A stretch of DNA of 64,000 nucleotides, taken from assembly GCF_008843165.1 (NCBI RefSeq), contig NZ_CP044427.1, forward strand, positions 1,860,001 through 1,924,000, read 5' to 3'. This document shows, piece after piece, positions 1 through 18,274 of this stretch. Numbering within the stretch: the first letter of the stretch is position 1; every line of letters begins with the position of its first letter. The notes under the pieces were generated by a model, which saw nothing but the letters and a program-made list of their open reading frames with translations, did no database searches and was not told the origin of the DNA. The translations under genes and the position numbers were made by a program. This DNA comes from Ornithinimicrobium pratense (lineage in GTDB: Bacteria > Actinomycetota > Actinomycetes > Actinomycetales > Dermatophilaceae).

Positions 1-2652
<2,652 letters not shown>

Positions 2653-2774
2653 ACATCCACTGTAAGTCCCCCCACCGACACATCTTGCGTGTCCGCGGGC
2701 TGCCCGCAACCGCCGCGGCTGGGCTACCGGCCCACCACGGTCCAGCCCTCACCCCCACGGCGCCCGCGGCAGGA

Positions 2775-2945
2775 CTACAGGGAGTCGTCCTCCGGGACGG
2801 AGTCACCGGTGTCCAGGAACTCTTCAGTGGCGCCCCGCTCCTTCTCCACCGATTCCTCCGGCGACTCCGCGGCCACGTCGGAGATGTTCGGCGGGGTGGC
2901 ATCGGGTGAGTTCGTGGGCGGGCTGGTCTCGGGTGAGTTCGTCAT
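2775..2945 (-). CDS. small acidic, probably disordered protein (56 aa)
   Basis: This is a short frame of 56 codons with an ATG at 2943-2945 preceded by a strong ribosome-binding site (GGAAGG, about 6 bases upstream). The product is rich in Glu, Asp, Pro, Ser and Thr (it begins MTNSPETSPPTNSPD and ends SVPEDDSL). It has no hydrophobic segment, no cysteine and no motif I recognise, so it is probably unstructured. It sits between uvrA (same strand, 122 bases downstream) and gltB (divergent). Support for coding is the Shine-Dalgarno spacing and composition consistent with a real acidic protein; length alone proves nothing. Function unknown. Confidence 0.6.
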   Translation of the reverse strand: MTNSPETSPPTNSPDATPPNISDVAAESPEESVEKERGATEEFLDTGDSVPEDDSL

Positions 2946-3131
2946 GACGATCCTTCCGTTGTGGTGGCTCCATGCTAGACGCCCGCGATCGTCGAGGCCC
3001 GTGCGAATCTGCCTCCGCCCCTTCCCCACCGGGGAGTGCATATGTATGCTGCCTCCCACATAACTCTGCGGGTCGCCGTTGTCCCGCGCGCCCACCCCGC
3101 GCCCCACGGTGCCTGTCAGAACGGTGCTCCT

Positions 3132-7728
<4,597 letters not shown>

Positions 7729-7736
<8 letters not shown>

Positions 7737-9189
7737 CCCGCACGGCTTCCTGACCCACCGTCAGCGGGAGGACCGGCCGAGCCGTCCCGTTCCGGTCCGC
7801 ATCCAGGACTGGAAGGAGGTGCACGGCGAGCAAGGCACCGACGTCCTGCGCCGGCAGGCGGGGCGCTGCATGGACTGCGGCATCCCCTTCTGCCACCAGG
7901 GCTGCCCGCTGGGCAACCTCATCCCGGAGTGGAACGACCACACCCGCCGCGCCAACTTCGCCGACGCCATCGAGCGCCTCCACGCGACCAACAACTTCCC
8001 CGAGTTCACCGGTCGCCTCTGCCCCGCCCCGTGCGAGACGGCGTGCGTGCTAGGCATCAACGAGCCACCGGTCATGATCAAGGCGATCGAGGTCTCGATC
8101 ATCGACCGCGCCTTCGCCAACGGTCGCGTCACCCCGCAGGAGCCGGAGTGGCTCAGCGGCAGGACCGTCGCGGTCGTCGGCTCCGGGCCGGCCGGGCTGG
8201 CCGCCGCCCAGCAGCTGTCCCGGGCAGGGCACACCGTGGTGGTCCACGAGCGGTCTGACGCCGTGGGCGGCCTGTTGCGCTACGGCATCCCCGAGTTCAA
8301 GCTGGAGAAGTCGGTGGTGGACCGGCGGCTGGTCCAGCTGCGCGGCGAGGGCATCCGCTTCGTCACCGGGGTCACGGTCGGCGGTGACGGGCCGGACGAC
8401 CCATCGCTGGCCCAGCTGCGGGAGCGATTCGACGCGGTGGTCCTGGCGACCGGGTCGACCGTGCCCCGCACGTTGCAGGTGCCCGGCGCCGCCCTCGAGG
8501 GCGTGCACCCCGCGATGGACTACCTGGTCCCCGCCAACCGGGAGGCGCTGGGCGGGCCCCGCGGGATCGACGCCGAGGGCAAGGATGTGGTCATCATCGG
8601 CGGTGGCGACACCGGCGCCGACTGCCTGGGCACGGCGCATCGGCAGGGTGCCCGCTCGGTGCTGCAGCTGGAGATCATGCCCACGCCCCCGACCGAGCGG
8701 CCCGCGCACCAGCCCTGGCCGACCTACCCTCTCCTCTACAAGGTGACCGAGGCGCACGAGGAGGGCGGCAAGCGCACCTACGGCGTCTCCACCGTGGAGG
8801 TGCTCGACGACGGGCAGGGCCGGGTGCGCGGGCTGACGATGGTCGACGGTGCCTTCCTCGACGGCCGCTTCGTGCCCACCGAGGGGACCGAGCGGGAGAT
8901 CCCCGCCCAGCTCGTGCTGCTGGCGATGGGTTTCGTCGGCCCCGACCAGACCGCGGCCCCCGCCGTCGAGCTCCCCCGCACCCGGGCCAACACCTACGAG
9001 CGGGACGGCTCCTTCGCCACCCCCCTGGACGGCGTCTTCGCCGCAGGGGACTGCGGCCGCGGCCAGTCCCTCATCGTGTGGGCGATCGCCGAGGGGCGGG
9101 CCTGTGCCGCCGCCGTCGACCGGTACCTGTCCGGCCGCACCACGCTGCCCGCGCCGATCCGGCCCACCGACCGGCCGCTGACGGTCTGA
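7729..9189 (+). CDS. gltD: glutamate synthase, small subunit
   Basis: GltD is the beta subunit, an NADPH-oxidising FAD flavoprotein that passes electrons to GltB. It has 486 residues. The N-terminal domain carries the cysteine-rich 4Fe-4S binding signature ([14 protein letters not shown], about residues 47-60, with a second set at [10 protein letters not shown]). A Rossmann FAD motif ([12 protein letters not shown]) follows, then the NADPH-binding motif ([13 protein letters not shown]) and the FAD-closing motif around [16 protein letters not shown]. Its ATG lies inside the last codons of gltB, so the pair forms one operon. A weak stem (9203-9222) follows the stop. Confidence 0.97.
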
Positions 9190-9202
9190 CGTGTCAGTGG
9201 TC

Positions 9203-9222
9203 AGGGGCTCGACCCGGCCCCT
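9203..9222 (+). terminator. possible weak terminator after gltBD
   Basis: A 6-bp GC stem (AGGGGC/GCCCCT) with an 8-base loop starts 14 bases after the gltD stop and just before the next gene. There is no T-tract. It could slow read-through or be chance in GC-rich sequence. Confidence 0.3.
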
Positions 9223-9237
9223 CGTAGACTCGCGGGC

Positions 9238-9921
9238 ATGAGCACCCGCGAGCAGACCGCCGGCCACGTCGAGCCGGGGGGACCGGGCTGGTCCGTGGAC
9301 CTCGGACCGGCCCGCGTCCGCAAGATCTCCGTCTCGGACATGGACAACAACGTCTACCTCATCACCTGCACCACGACCGGTGAGCGGCTGCTGGTGGACG
9401 CCGCCGACGACGCAGACCGGATCCTGGAGCTGCTCCGGGAGGACGACGGCACCACCGAGCTCGGCCAGGTGCTCACCACCCACAGCCACTGGGACCACCA
9501 CCGGGCCCTGGCTCAGGTCGTGCAGGCCACCGGCGCCCGGACCCTCGCCGGGGTGGCCGACGCCGACGACCTGCCGGTGCCGGTGGACGTCCGGCTCGGT
9601 GACGGTGGCCTGCTCCGGGTCGGCAACATGGTGCTCGACATCATCAGCCTGCGGGGTCACACCCCCGGGTCCGTGGCCCTGGCCCTGTCCACCGCTGCGG
9701 ACCAGGAGAGCACCCTGCTGTTCACCGGCGACTCCCTCTTCCCCGGCGGGCCGGGCAAGACCCAGACCCCCGAGGACTTCAGCACCCTCATGGGCGACCT
9801 GGAGGAGCGGGTGTTCGCCGTGTATGCCGACCACGCCGTCGTCCTGCCGGGACACGGCGACAACACCACGCTCGGCGCCGAGCGGGGCCAGCTGCCCCAG
9901 TGGCGGGCCCGCGGTTGGTGA
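9238..9921 (+). CDS. metallo-beta-lactamase-fold hydrolase (glyoxalase II-like)
   Basis: This 227-residue soluble protein has the metallo-beta-lactamase fold. The dinuclear metal signature HSHWDHH (the HxHxDH motif) is near residue 82. Later ligands are seen as the His in LRGHTPGSVAL, the Asp in FTGDSLFPGG and the His in LPGHGDNTT. This pattern fits glyoxalase II-like or persulfide dioxygenase-like hydrolases; the true substrate cannot be read from sequence. The ATG at 9238 follows gltD by 48 bases with no obvious Shine-Dalgarno, so the message may be leaderless. Its 3' end overlaps the next gene by 22 bases. Confidence 0.85.
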   Translation: MSTREQTAGHVEPGGPGWSVDLGPARVRKISVSDMDNNVYLITCTTTGERLLVDAADDADRILELLREDDGTTELGQVLTTHSHWDHHRALAQVVQATGARTLAGVADADDLPVPVDVRLGDGGLLRVGNMVLDIISLRGHTPGSVALALSTAADQESTLLFTGDSLFPGGPGKTQTPEDFSTLMGDLEERVFAVYADHAVVLPGHGDNTTLGAERGQLPQWRARGW

Positions 9922-10832
9922 GACCCCTCCCCCAGGCCGGTGGCGTCGCCCGACCCCCGGTGCATCCCGTCGTCCTGGTCCTGCTGGCCGTCGTCTCGGT
10001 CCAGTTCGGTGGCGCCCTGGCGGTCACCCTGCTGCCGCTGGTCGGCGTGCTGGGGTCAGTGACGCTGCGGCTCACGCTCGCGGCCGCGGTGCTGTGGCTC
10101 TTCGTCCGGCCGCGCCTGCGCGGCCGGAGCCGGGCCGACTGGCTGGTCGTCTCGCTCTTCGCCGCCGCCCTGACCCTGATGAACCTCAGCTTCTACGCCA
10201 GCCTCACCCGGCTGCCGATCGGCGTGGCGGTGACCATCGAGTTCCTTGGCCCGCTCGCTCTGGCCGCGGCCACCTCAAAGCGGGCCCGGGACCTGGCCGC
10301 GGTCGCGGCGGCCCTCGTCGGTGTCTTTCTCATCTCCGAGGCGCTGACCACGCCCTGGGCGGAGCTGGACCTGGTCGGGATCGGCCTGGCCGCGGCGGCA
10401 GGCGCCTGCTGGGCCGCCTACATCGTGCTCAGCCGGCGCACCGGCGCCCGGTTCGGCGGCCTGGACGGCATCGCGATCTGCATGGCGATCGGTGCCGTGG
10501 CGACCCTGCCGCTCGGTCTGGCCACGGCCGGCATGGCCCTGCTCACTCCCGATGCGCTGCTGCGCGGACTAGGCATCGCGCTGCTGTCCTCGGCGATTCC
10601 CTACAGCCTGGAGCTGATGGCCCTGCGCCACCTGGCCTCCGGCACCTTCGGGGTGCTGCTCAGCCTGGAGCCGGCCGCCGCGGCGCTGGCCGGGCTGGTG
10701 GTGCTGGGGCAGGTCCTGCAGCCGCTGCAGCTGGCCGGGATGGCGCTCGTCGTGCTCGCCAGCATCCTCGTCCTGGGCCGGGGCCGAAGACGGGGCCAGG
10801 CCAGGGCCCCCGACCCCGCCGAGGCGGCCTGA
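9900..10832 (+). CDS. EamA/DMT-family transporter
   Basis: This is a 310-residue inner-membrane protein with about ten hydrophobic helices arranged as two EamA repeats. It is typical of drug/metabolite exporters such as the RhtA threonine/homoserine exporter. The second repeat contains the family-like stretch SSAIPYSLELMALRHL followed by FGVLLSLEPAAAALAGL. The substrate is unknown, though amino-acid export is common in this subfamily. The GTG at 9900 overlaps the end of the hydrolase gene; another in-frame GTG at 9918 is possible. It converges on uvrB with only 35 bases between the stops. Confidence 0.85.
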   Translation: MAGPRLVRPLPQAGGVARPPVHPVVLVLLAVVSVQFGGALAVTLLPLVGVLGSVTLRLTLAAAVLWLFVRPRLRGRSRADWLVVSLFAAALTLMNLSFYASLTRLPIGVAVTIEFLGPLALAAATSKRARDLAAVAAALVGVFLISEALTTPWAELDLVGIGLAAAAGACWAAYIVLSRRTGARFGGLDGIAICMAIGAVATLPLGLATAGMALLTPDALLRGLGIALLSSAIPYSLELMALRHLASGTFGVLLSLEPAAAALAGLVVLGQVLQPLQLAGMALVVLASILVLGRGRRRGQARAPDPAEAA

Positions 10833-10867
10833 CGCCGGGCCCTGCCAAGGCAACGCTCAGAGCCTGG

Positions 10868-12973
<2,106 letters not shown>

Positions 12974-13052
12974 AGCACCCACGCTAACGCCGAGACCTGA
13001 CAGACCCTTCCCGCAGCGTCCACGACGCTCGTCGAAGGTGTCCCGTGAGCGC

Positions 13053-15569
13053 TCAGCCGCCGAGTCGGCGCTGGTCGTGCAGGACGTCGGCCCAGGTGCG
13101 GGCCAGCACCGGCGGCAGGGTGTCCTCGCCCAAGGCCCGCTCCAGGTCGGCCTGCTGGGCGAGGGTCCAGCGGAAGCCGGGGGCCGCACGGCCGACGACG
13201 AGCCCGAGCGCCTGGCCCCGCCGGGCAACGGGGGCCATCGTGCGCAGGTAGTCAGCCACCAGCGGGTCGACCAGGTCGCGCTGCTCGGCCGACCATAACC
13301 CTCGGGCCAGGGCGCCGATCTCCCGGTTACTCACCGCGTCGTCGGCCATCCTGGCCAGGGCCTGCGCCTTGGTCGACGGCTCGGGCCGGGCCGCCGCGAC
13401 CGCCAGCGCGGCCAGTTGGCCCGCGGCCGACGGGTCCCGCTCCTGCTCCGCGGTGAGCAGCTGTGTGGTGTCGGCACCGAGCTCGGCGAGGCGGCGGAGC
13501 ACCTCCCAGCGCTCCTCCTGGGACAGCGGACCATGGCCGGCGCCCACCTCGAGCCAACCGAGGAGCAGGTCCACGTCGTGCAGTGCCCCGGCACCCACGG
13601 ACACCGCGGTCTGGGCCACGGCGGTGGCCACCTGCGCGGCACCCAGCAGGACGAGCGCCACCTGCCCCAGGCGCTCCAGCAGCTCCCCCACCTCGCCCGC
13701 CGGCGTCACCTGCCGCACCACCGCGGCGGACCGGCTGAGAACGTGGGCCACGACGAAGTCAGTCCCTTCCCCAGGCAGGTGGTGCTCGACCGCCCGCACC
13801 AGCACCGCCGGCGTGATCTCCCCCCGGGCCGCCAGTTCGAGCAGGGCCGACCACAGGATCACCCGCCGGTGCTCATCCGGCACCCGCCCGAGCACCTGCA
13901 GCACCCGGTCGAGGGTCCCCGAGTCCAGGGCGATCCGGGCGAAGGTGTCCCCGGTGCTGTTCGGCACCACCAGGTCGGCGGGCGCCAGCCGCACCATGGC
14001 CTGCCCGGGCGAGAGATCGACCACCTGCTCCCACGCCCGCTCGACCTGGTCTCCCGAGACGGCATACCCGCTCACCCGCACCCGGTGCGGGCGCCGGGCG
14101 GCGGCGGAGGAGCCGGACCGCTCGTCGACCCCCGGGACCAGCCGCAGCGTCAGCCCCTCCCGGCCCCTGGCCCCGGCGCCGCCCACGCCCGCCTCTGCCC
14201 CCGGCCGCGTGAGCTGGAGGACGTCGGTCCCCGGCACCCGCAGCCAGGCCTCCACCCAGCCGGTGACGTCCCGGTCGGTGACTGACTGCAGCGAAGCGAC
14301 GAAGTCGTCCAGCGAGGCGGTGCCGAACCGCGCGCCGGTCAGGTGCCGGTTCACCCCGGCGAAGAACGTCTCCTCCCCCAGCCAGAAGGCCAGCTGGCGC
14401 AGGGTGGAGTTGCCCTTGGCGTAGGAGATGGGGTCGAAGTTGTTGAACGCCGAGTCGACGTCCGGCACGTCCTCCGGCCGGGGCGCGACCGGGTGCGTGG
14501 ACGGGCGGGCGTCCGCGGCATACCCACCCGCCTTGCGGCCCAGGTCGAACTCCGCCAGCGCCCCTGGCGCCGCGCCGGTGGCGCCGGCGACGACGAAGCC
14601 GAGGTAGTCGGCGAACGACTCATTGAGCCAGGTGTCCTCCCACCAACGGAAGGTCACCAGGTCGCCGAACCACATGTGCGCCATCTCGTGCGCGATCGTC
14701 ATCGCCCGTTGGCGCGCCAGCACGGCCGGCGTCGTGCCCTGGGGGAGCAGCTCGTCGCGGTAGCTGACGCACCCGGGGTTCTCCATCGCGCCCCAGTTGT
14801 GGCCGGGGACGAAGATCTGGTCGTAGGAGTCGAAGGGGTAGGGCTCGTCGAAGCGCTGGGCGTACCAGTCGTAGGCGGACACAGTCTGCTCCCGCAGCAT
14901 CGGCAGGTCCCGGTCGAGGTCGGCGGCCAGCGAGGCGCGGGCGTGCCAGCCGAAGGGGCGCCCGTCGTGCTCCCAGGTGCGGCTCGCCCACGGGCCGGCG
15001 CACACCGTGACGAGGTAGGTCGACAGCGGCGGTGTGGTCGCGAACACCCAAGACGTCGGCGCGCCGCCGTCCGTCACGTCGGGCACCTGCTCCGGTCTGC
15101 CGTTCGACAGCACCGTGGCGCCCGGCCTGGCCCGGACCGCGACCGTGACCGGTGCCTTGAGGTCAGGCTGGTCGAAGCAGGCGAAGACCCGGCGGTTGAC
15201 GTCCATCCCCCCGTAGCAGCCCAGGTAGACCGCGCCGTCGCTCGGATCGACGAAACGGTGCATCCCGTCGCCGTCGGTGACGTAGGGCATCCGGGCGGTG
15301 ACGACCGCGGTGTTGTGCGCTGCCAGGTCGGTGAGGTGCACCTGGTCGTCCCGGTAGCAGCGAGGCCCGAGCGGGCGCCCGTTGAGCTCCACCTCGACAT
15401 CGAGGGCCCGCTGCAGGTCCAGGAAGGTGGACGTCCCGGGCGGGGCGGCGAAGGTCACCGTAGTGGTGGCCAGGAAGTGCTCGTCACCGGTGAGGTCGAG
15501 GTGGATCTGGTAGGCGGCGCCGGAGACGACCTGGGAGCGGGCACGGGCGTCGACGAGGGTGAGGGACAC
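13053..15569 (-). CDS. pepN: aminopeptidase N (M1 zinc metallopeptidase)
   Basis: PepN removes N-terminal residues from peptides in the cytoplasm. It has 838 residues, as expected for actinobacterial PepN. The substrate-anchoring GAMEN motif lies near residues 256-260 (NWGAMENPG). The zinc site HEMAH is near 292-296, followed by the third ligand in WLNESFADY. The N-terminal beta-sandwich and C-terminal helical ERAP1-like domain are present. It occupies the interval between uvrB and rpsA where coaE stands in Mycobacterium. Together with the peptide transporter at 45-52 kb it would let imported peptides be used, but that link is inference. Confidence 0.95.
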   Translation of the reverse strand: MSLTLVDARARSQVVSGAAYQIHLDLTGDEHFLATTTVTFAAPPGTSTFLDLQRALDVEVELNGRPLGPRCYRDDQVHLTDLAAHNTAVVTARMPYVTDGDGMHRFVDPSDGAVYLGCYGGMDVNRRVFACFDQPDLKAPVTVAVRARPGATVLSNGRPEQVPDVTDGGAPTSWVFATTPPLSTYLVTVCAGPWASRTWEHDGRPFGWHARASLAADLDRDLPMLREQTVSAYDWYAQRFDEPYPFDSYDQIFVPGHNWGAMENPGCVSYRDELLPQGTTPAVLARQRAMTIAHEMAHMWFGDLVTFRWWEDTWLNESFADYLGFVVAGATGAAPGALAEFDLGRKAGGYAADARPSTHPVAPRPEDVPDVDSAFNNFDPISYAKGNSTLRQLAFWLGEETFFAGVNRHLTGARFGTASLDDFVASLQSVTDRDVTGWVEAWLRVPGTDVLQLTRPGAEAGVGGAGARGREGLTLRLVPGVDERSGSSAAARRPHRVRVSGYAVSGDQVERAWEQVVDLSPGQAMVRLAPADLVVPNSTGDTFARIALDSGTLDRVLQVLGRVPDEHRRVILWSALLELAARGEITPAVLVRAVEHHLPGEGTDFVVAHVLSRSAAVVRQVTPAGEVGELLERLGQVALVLLGAAQVATAVAQTAVSVGAGALHDVDLLLGWLEVGAGHGPLSQEERWEVLRRLAELGADTTQLLTAEQERDPSAAGQLAALAVAAARPEPSTKAQALARMADDAVSNREIGALARGLWSAEQRDLVDPLVADYLRTMAPVARRGQALGLVVGRAAPGFRWTLAQQADLERALGEDTLPPVLARTWADVLHDQRRLGG

Positions 15570-15600
15570 CCTGCCGACCCTAACCCCAGGGGGACGGCGA

Positions 15601-15631
15601 AGGCCCGCCCACCCAGGGGGTGGACGGGCCT
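15601..15631 (-). terminator. terminator after rpsA
   Basis: A 14-bp stem with one mismatch (arms 15601-15614 and 15618-15631, 3-base loop) lies about 20 bases past the rpsA stop. It is followed by the pepN start region. A smaller stem (TAGGCC/GGCCTA, 15631-15647) sits directly between it and the stop. There is no T-tract, as usual for actinobacterial intrinsic terminators. Confidence 0.65.
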
Positions 15632-15650
15632 AGGCCGTTGGGGCCTACGA

Positions 15651-17105
15651 TCAGGCGCCGGTCAGCTTCTCTCGCAGCGCCGCGAGCGCCTCGTCGGAGG
15701 CCAGCGTGCCGCCGGCGTCCTCCGGGGTCTCGCTGGAGTAGGTGGACGCGGACGGCGCGACCTCGACACCGGCGGAGGAGTCGGCCTCGGTGGCCGCCTC
15801 GACCTGGGCCTTGTGGGCCTCCCAGCGGGCGTGGGCGTCGGCGTACTCCTTCTCCCACTTCTCGCGCTGAGCCTCGAAGCCGTCGAGCCACTCGTTGGTC
15901 TCCGGGTCGAAGCCCTCGGGGTACTTGTAGTTCCCCTCCTCGTCGTACTCGGCGGCCATGCCGTACAGGGTCGGGTCGAACTCCTGGGCCACGGCGTCGT
16001 TGGCCTGCTTGAGCGACAGCGAGATGCGGCGGCGCTCCAGGTCGATGTCGATGACCTTGACGAAGACCTCGCCACCGACGGTGACGATCTGTTCCGGCAG
16101 CTCCACGTGGCGCTCGGCCAGCTCGGAGATGTGGACCAGGCCCTCGATGCCGTCCTCGACGCGGACGAAGGCACCGAAGGGCACCAGCTTGGTGACCTTG
16201 CCCGGCACGACCTGGCCGATGGCGTGGGTGCGGGCGAAGGTCTGCCACGGGTCCTCAAGGGTCGCCTTCAGCGACAGCGAGACGCGCTCGCGGTCCATGT
16301 CGACGTCCAGCACCTCCACGGTGACCTCGTCACCGACCTCGACGACCTCGCCCGGGTGGTCGATGTGCTTCCAGGACAGCTCGGAGACGTGCACCAGGCC
16401 GTCCACGCCGCCACCAAGGTCGACGAAGGCACCGAAGTTGACGATGCTGGAGACGACGCCGGAGCGCACCTGACCCTTCTGCAGCTCCTTGAGGAAGGTC
16501 GTGCGGACCTCGGACTGGGTCTGCTCAAGCCACGCGCGGCGGGACAGGACCACGTTGTTGCGGTTCTTGTCCAGCTCGATGATCTTGGCCTCGATCTGCT
16601 TGCCGACATAAGGCTGCAGGTCGCGGACGCGACGCATCTCGACCAGGGAGGCGGGCAGGAAGCCGCGCAGGCCGATGTCGAGGATGAGGCCACCCTTGAC
16701 GACCTCGATGACGGTGCCGGTGACGACGCCGTCCTCCTCCTTGATCTGCTCGATGGAGCCCCAGGCGCGCTCGTACTGGGCGCGCTTCTTCGACAGGATC
16801 AGCCGGCCCTCCTTGTCCTCCTTCTGGAGGACCAGGGCTTCGACCTCGTCGCCGACGCTGACGACCTCGGAGGGGTCGACGTCGTGCTTGATGGCCAGCT
16901 CGCGCGAGGGGATGACACCCTCGGTCTTGTAGCCGATGTCGAGCAGGACCTCGTCCCGGTCGACCTTGACGATGACCCCCTCGACGATGTCTCCGTCGTT
17001 GAAGTTCTTGATCGTGGCGTCGATCGCCGCGAGCAGTTCCTCCTCAGACCCGATGTCGTTGACAGCGATCTGGGAGATGGCCCTCTCGGCCGTGGTTGCA
17101 GTCAT
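15651..17105 (-). CDS. rpsA: 30S ribosomal protein S1
   Basis: S1 binds mRNA on the small ribosomal subunit and helps initiation. The 484 residues comprise four S1 (OB-fold) repeats at roughly residues 35-105, 125-190, 208-278 and 295-365. The best conserved are FGAFVDLGGGVDGLVHVSEL and FGAFVRVEDGIEGLVHISEL. An acidic, Glu/Ala-rich tail of about 100 residues follows and has no S1 repeat, as in other actinobacteria. Start ATG at 17103-17105 gives MTATTAERAISQIAVND; longer in-frame extensions are low-complexity and unlike the family. It is divergent from the methyltransferase at 17281, so 17106-17280 must hold promoters for both. Confidence 0.97.
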   Translation of the reverse strand: MTATTAERAISQIAVNDIGSEEELLAAIDATIKNFNDGDIVEGVIVKVDRDEVLLDIGYKTEGVIPSRELAIKHDVDPSEVVSVGDEVEALVLQKEDKEGRLILSKKRAQYERAWGSIEQIKEEDGVVTGTVIEVVKGGLILDIGLRGFLPASLVEMRRVRDLQPYVGKQIEAKIIELDKNRNNVVLSRRAWLEQTQSEVRTTFLKELQKGQVRSGVVSSIVNFGAFVDLGGGVDGLVHVSELSWKHIDHPGEVVEVGDEVTVEVLDVDMDRERVSLSLKATLEDPWQTFARTHAIGQVVPGKVTKLVPFGAFVRVEDGIEGLVHISELAERHVELPEQIVTVGGEVFVKVIDIDLERRRISLSLKQANDAVAQEFDPTLYGMAAEYDEEGNYKYPEGFDPETNEWLDGFEAQREKWEKEYADAHARWEAHKAQVEAATEADSSAGVEVAPSASTYSSETPEDAGGTLASDEALAALREKLTGA

Positions 17106-17280
17106 GTAGTAGGGGCTCCGATTGTGGACACAGTGTATGGACGATGTGGATGATGCGCGTGCGCGGCGCCGCGTCGGCCCCCGATTCGGGGCAGCCGACA
17201 GCGCACGAAACGCGCCCTGACAGCCTAACCGGCGCTGACCACCCAGGTCAAAGCGGCGCCCGAGCCCCCAGACTAGGACC

Positions 17281-18123
17281 GTGAGCTCCTCCTCGACCAC
17301 TCCCCCGACCCCCGACCGGGTCACCCGGCGTCCTGCGGACCACGAGGAGACGGTACGGGCCGACCGGGCCTGGTGGGACGCCGAGGCCGAGGACTACTAC
17401 GCCGAGCACGGCGGCTTCCTCGGCGACGCCGACCTGGTGTGGGGACCGGAGGGCTGGACCGAGGCCGACCTGGGCCTGCTCGGTGACCTCGCCGGGGCCG
17501 ACGTGCTCGAGGTCGGCGCCGGCGCGGCTCAGGGCGGACGCTGGTGCGCGCGGCAGGGGGCCCGGGTCCTGGCCAGCGACCTGTCCGCCGGCATGCTGCG
17601 GGTGGCCCGCCGCGTCGACGCCCGGGACGCGGCCGCGGGTATGCCGTCGGCCGGCCCGGCCGCATACCTGCAGTGTGACGGGGCACGGCTGCCGCTGGCA
17701 GACGCCTCCTTCGACCTGGTGCTCACCGCCCACGGGGTGCTGGCCTTCGTCCCCGAGGCCGAGCAGGCGCTGCGGGAGTGGGCCCGGGTGCTGCGCCCCG
17801 GGGGGCGGTGCGTCTTCTCCCTGCCCCACCCGTTCCGCTGGTCGCTGCCCGACGTGCCTGGACCGGAGGGACTGGTCGTGCGCCACTCCTACTTCGACCG
17901 CCGGGCCTACGTCGAGGAGACCCAGGACGGGCTCGCGACGTATGCCGAGCACCACCGGACTGTCGGCGACCTCGTCCGTGCGGTGGTCGCCTCCGGTCTG
18001 GTCCTGGAGGACCTCGTCGAGCCACCCTGGCCCGCGGGTCGCGACCACGTCTGGGGCGGTTGGAGTCGCACCCGCGGGGAACTGGTGCCGGGGACCGCCA
18101 TCTTCCTCGCGCGGCACCCCTGA
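17281..18123 (+). CDS. class I SAM-dependent methyltransferase
   Basis: A 280-residue soluble methyltransferase with a Rossmann-type SAM-binding motif I (DVLEVGAGAAQGG, about residues 78-90), an acidic residue ending the next strand (LASDLSAGML), and the later ASFDLVLTAHGVLAFVPE strand. It resembles the Methyltransf_11/25 group, often annotated simply as class I methyltransferase. The substrate cannot be inferred. Start is GTG 17281. It is divergent from rpsA and followed, after about 150 bases, by the liv operon. Confidence 0.85.
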   Translation: MSSSSTTPPTPDRVTRRPADHEETVRADRAWWDAEAEDYYAEHGGFLGDADLVWGPEGWTEADLGLLGDLAGADVLEVGAGAAQGGRWCARQGARVLASDLSAGMLRVARRVDARDAAAGMPSAGPAAYLQCDGARLPLADASFDLVLTAHGVLAFVPEAEQALREWARVLRPGGRCVFSLPHPFRWSLPDVPGPEGLVVRHSYFDRRAYVEETQDGLATYAEHHRTVGDLVRAVVASGLVLEDLVEPPWPAGRDHVWGGWSRTRGELVPGTAIFLARHP

Positions 18124-18185
18124 CCCCCCGATCATCACCCCGGCGACGCAACATCACGATCCGGACACACTCCGGTGCCACCCTG

Positions 18186-18212
18186 TTGACTCGGCGCACG
18201 TTCCCTTATGCT
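18186..18212 (+). promoter_or_regulatory. candidate promoter for the liv operon
   Basis: TTGACT (18186-18191) and TATGCT (18207-18212) resemble sigma-70 -35 and -10 boxes. The spacer is 15 bases, shorter than ideal. They lie about 60 bases upstream of the GTG start of the first liv gene. No copy of the GTAAC repeat element found upstream of the binding-protein gene is visible here. Confidence 0.4.
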
Positions 18213-18274
18213 CACCCCAGCCATGCGCCGGCCCGGGGCATGGAGTCCGACCCGTGAACCAGGCTGGAGGAGCA

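Noticed and set aside
2653..2774. LexA (SOS) box upstream of uvrA, and likewise at uvrB (12974-13052)
   Set aside because: No GAAC-n4-GTTC pattern is visible in either upstream region.
18124..18274. GlnR-like site upstream of the liv permease operon
   Set aside because: No GTnAC half-sites at an 11-bp step could be found in this interval.
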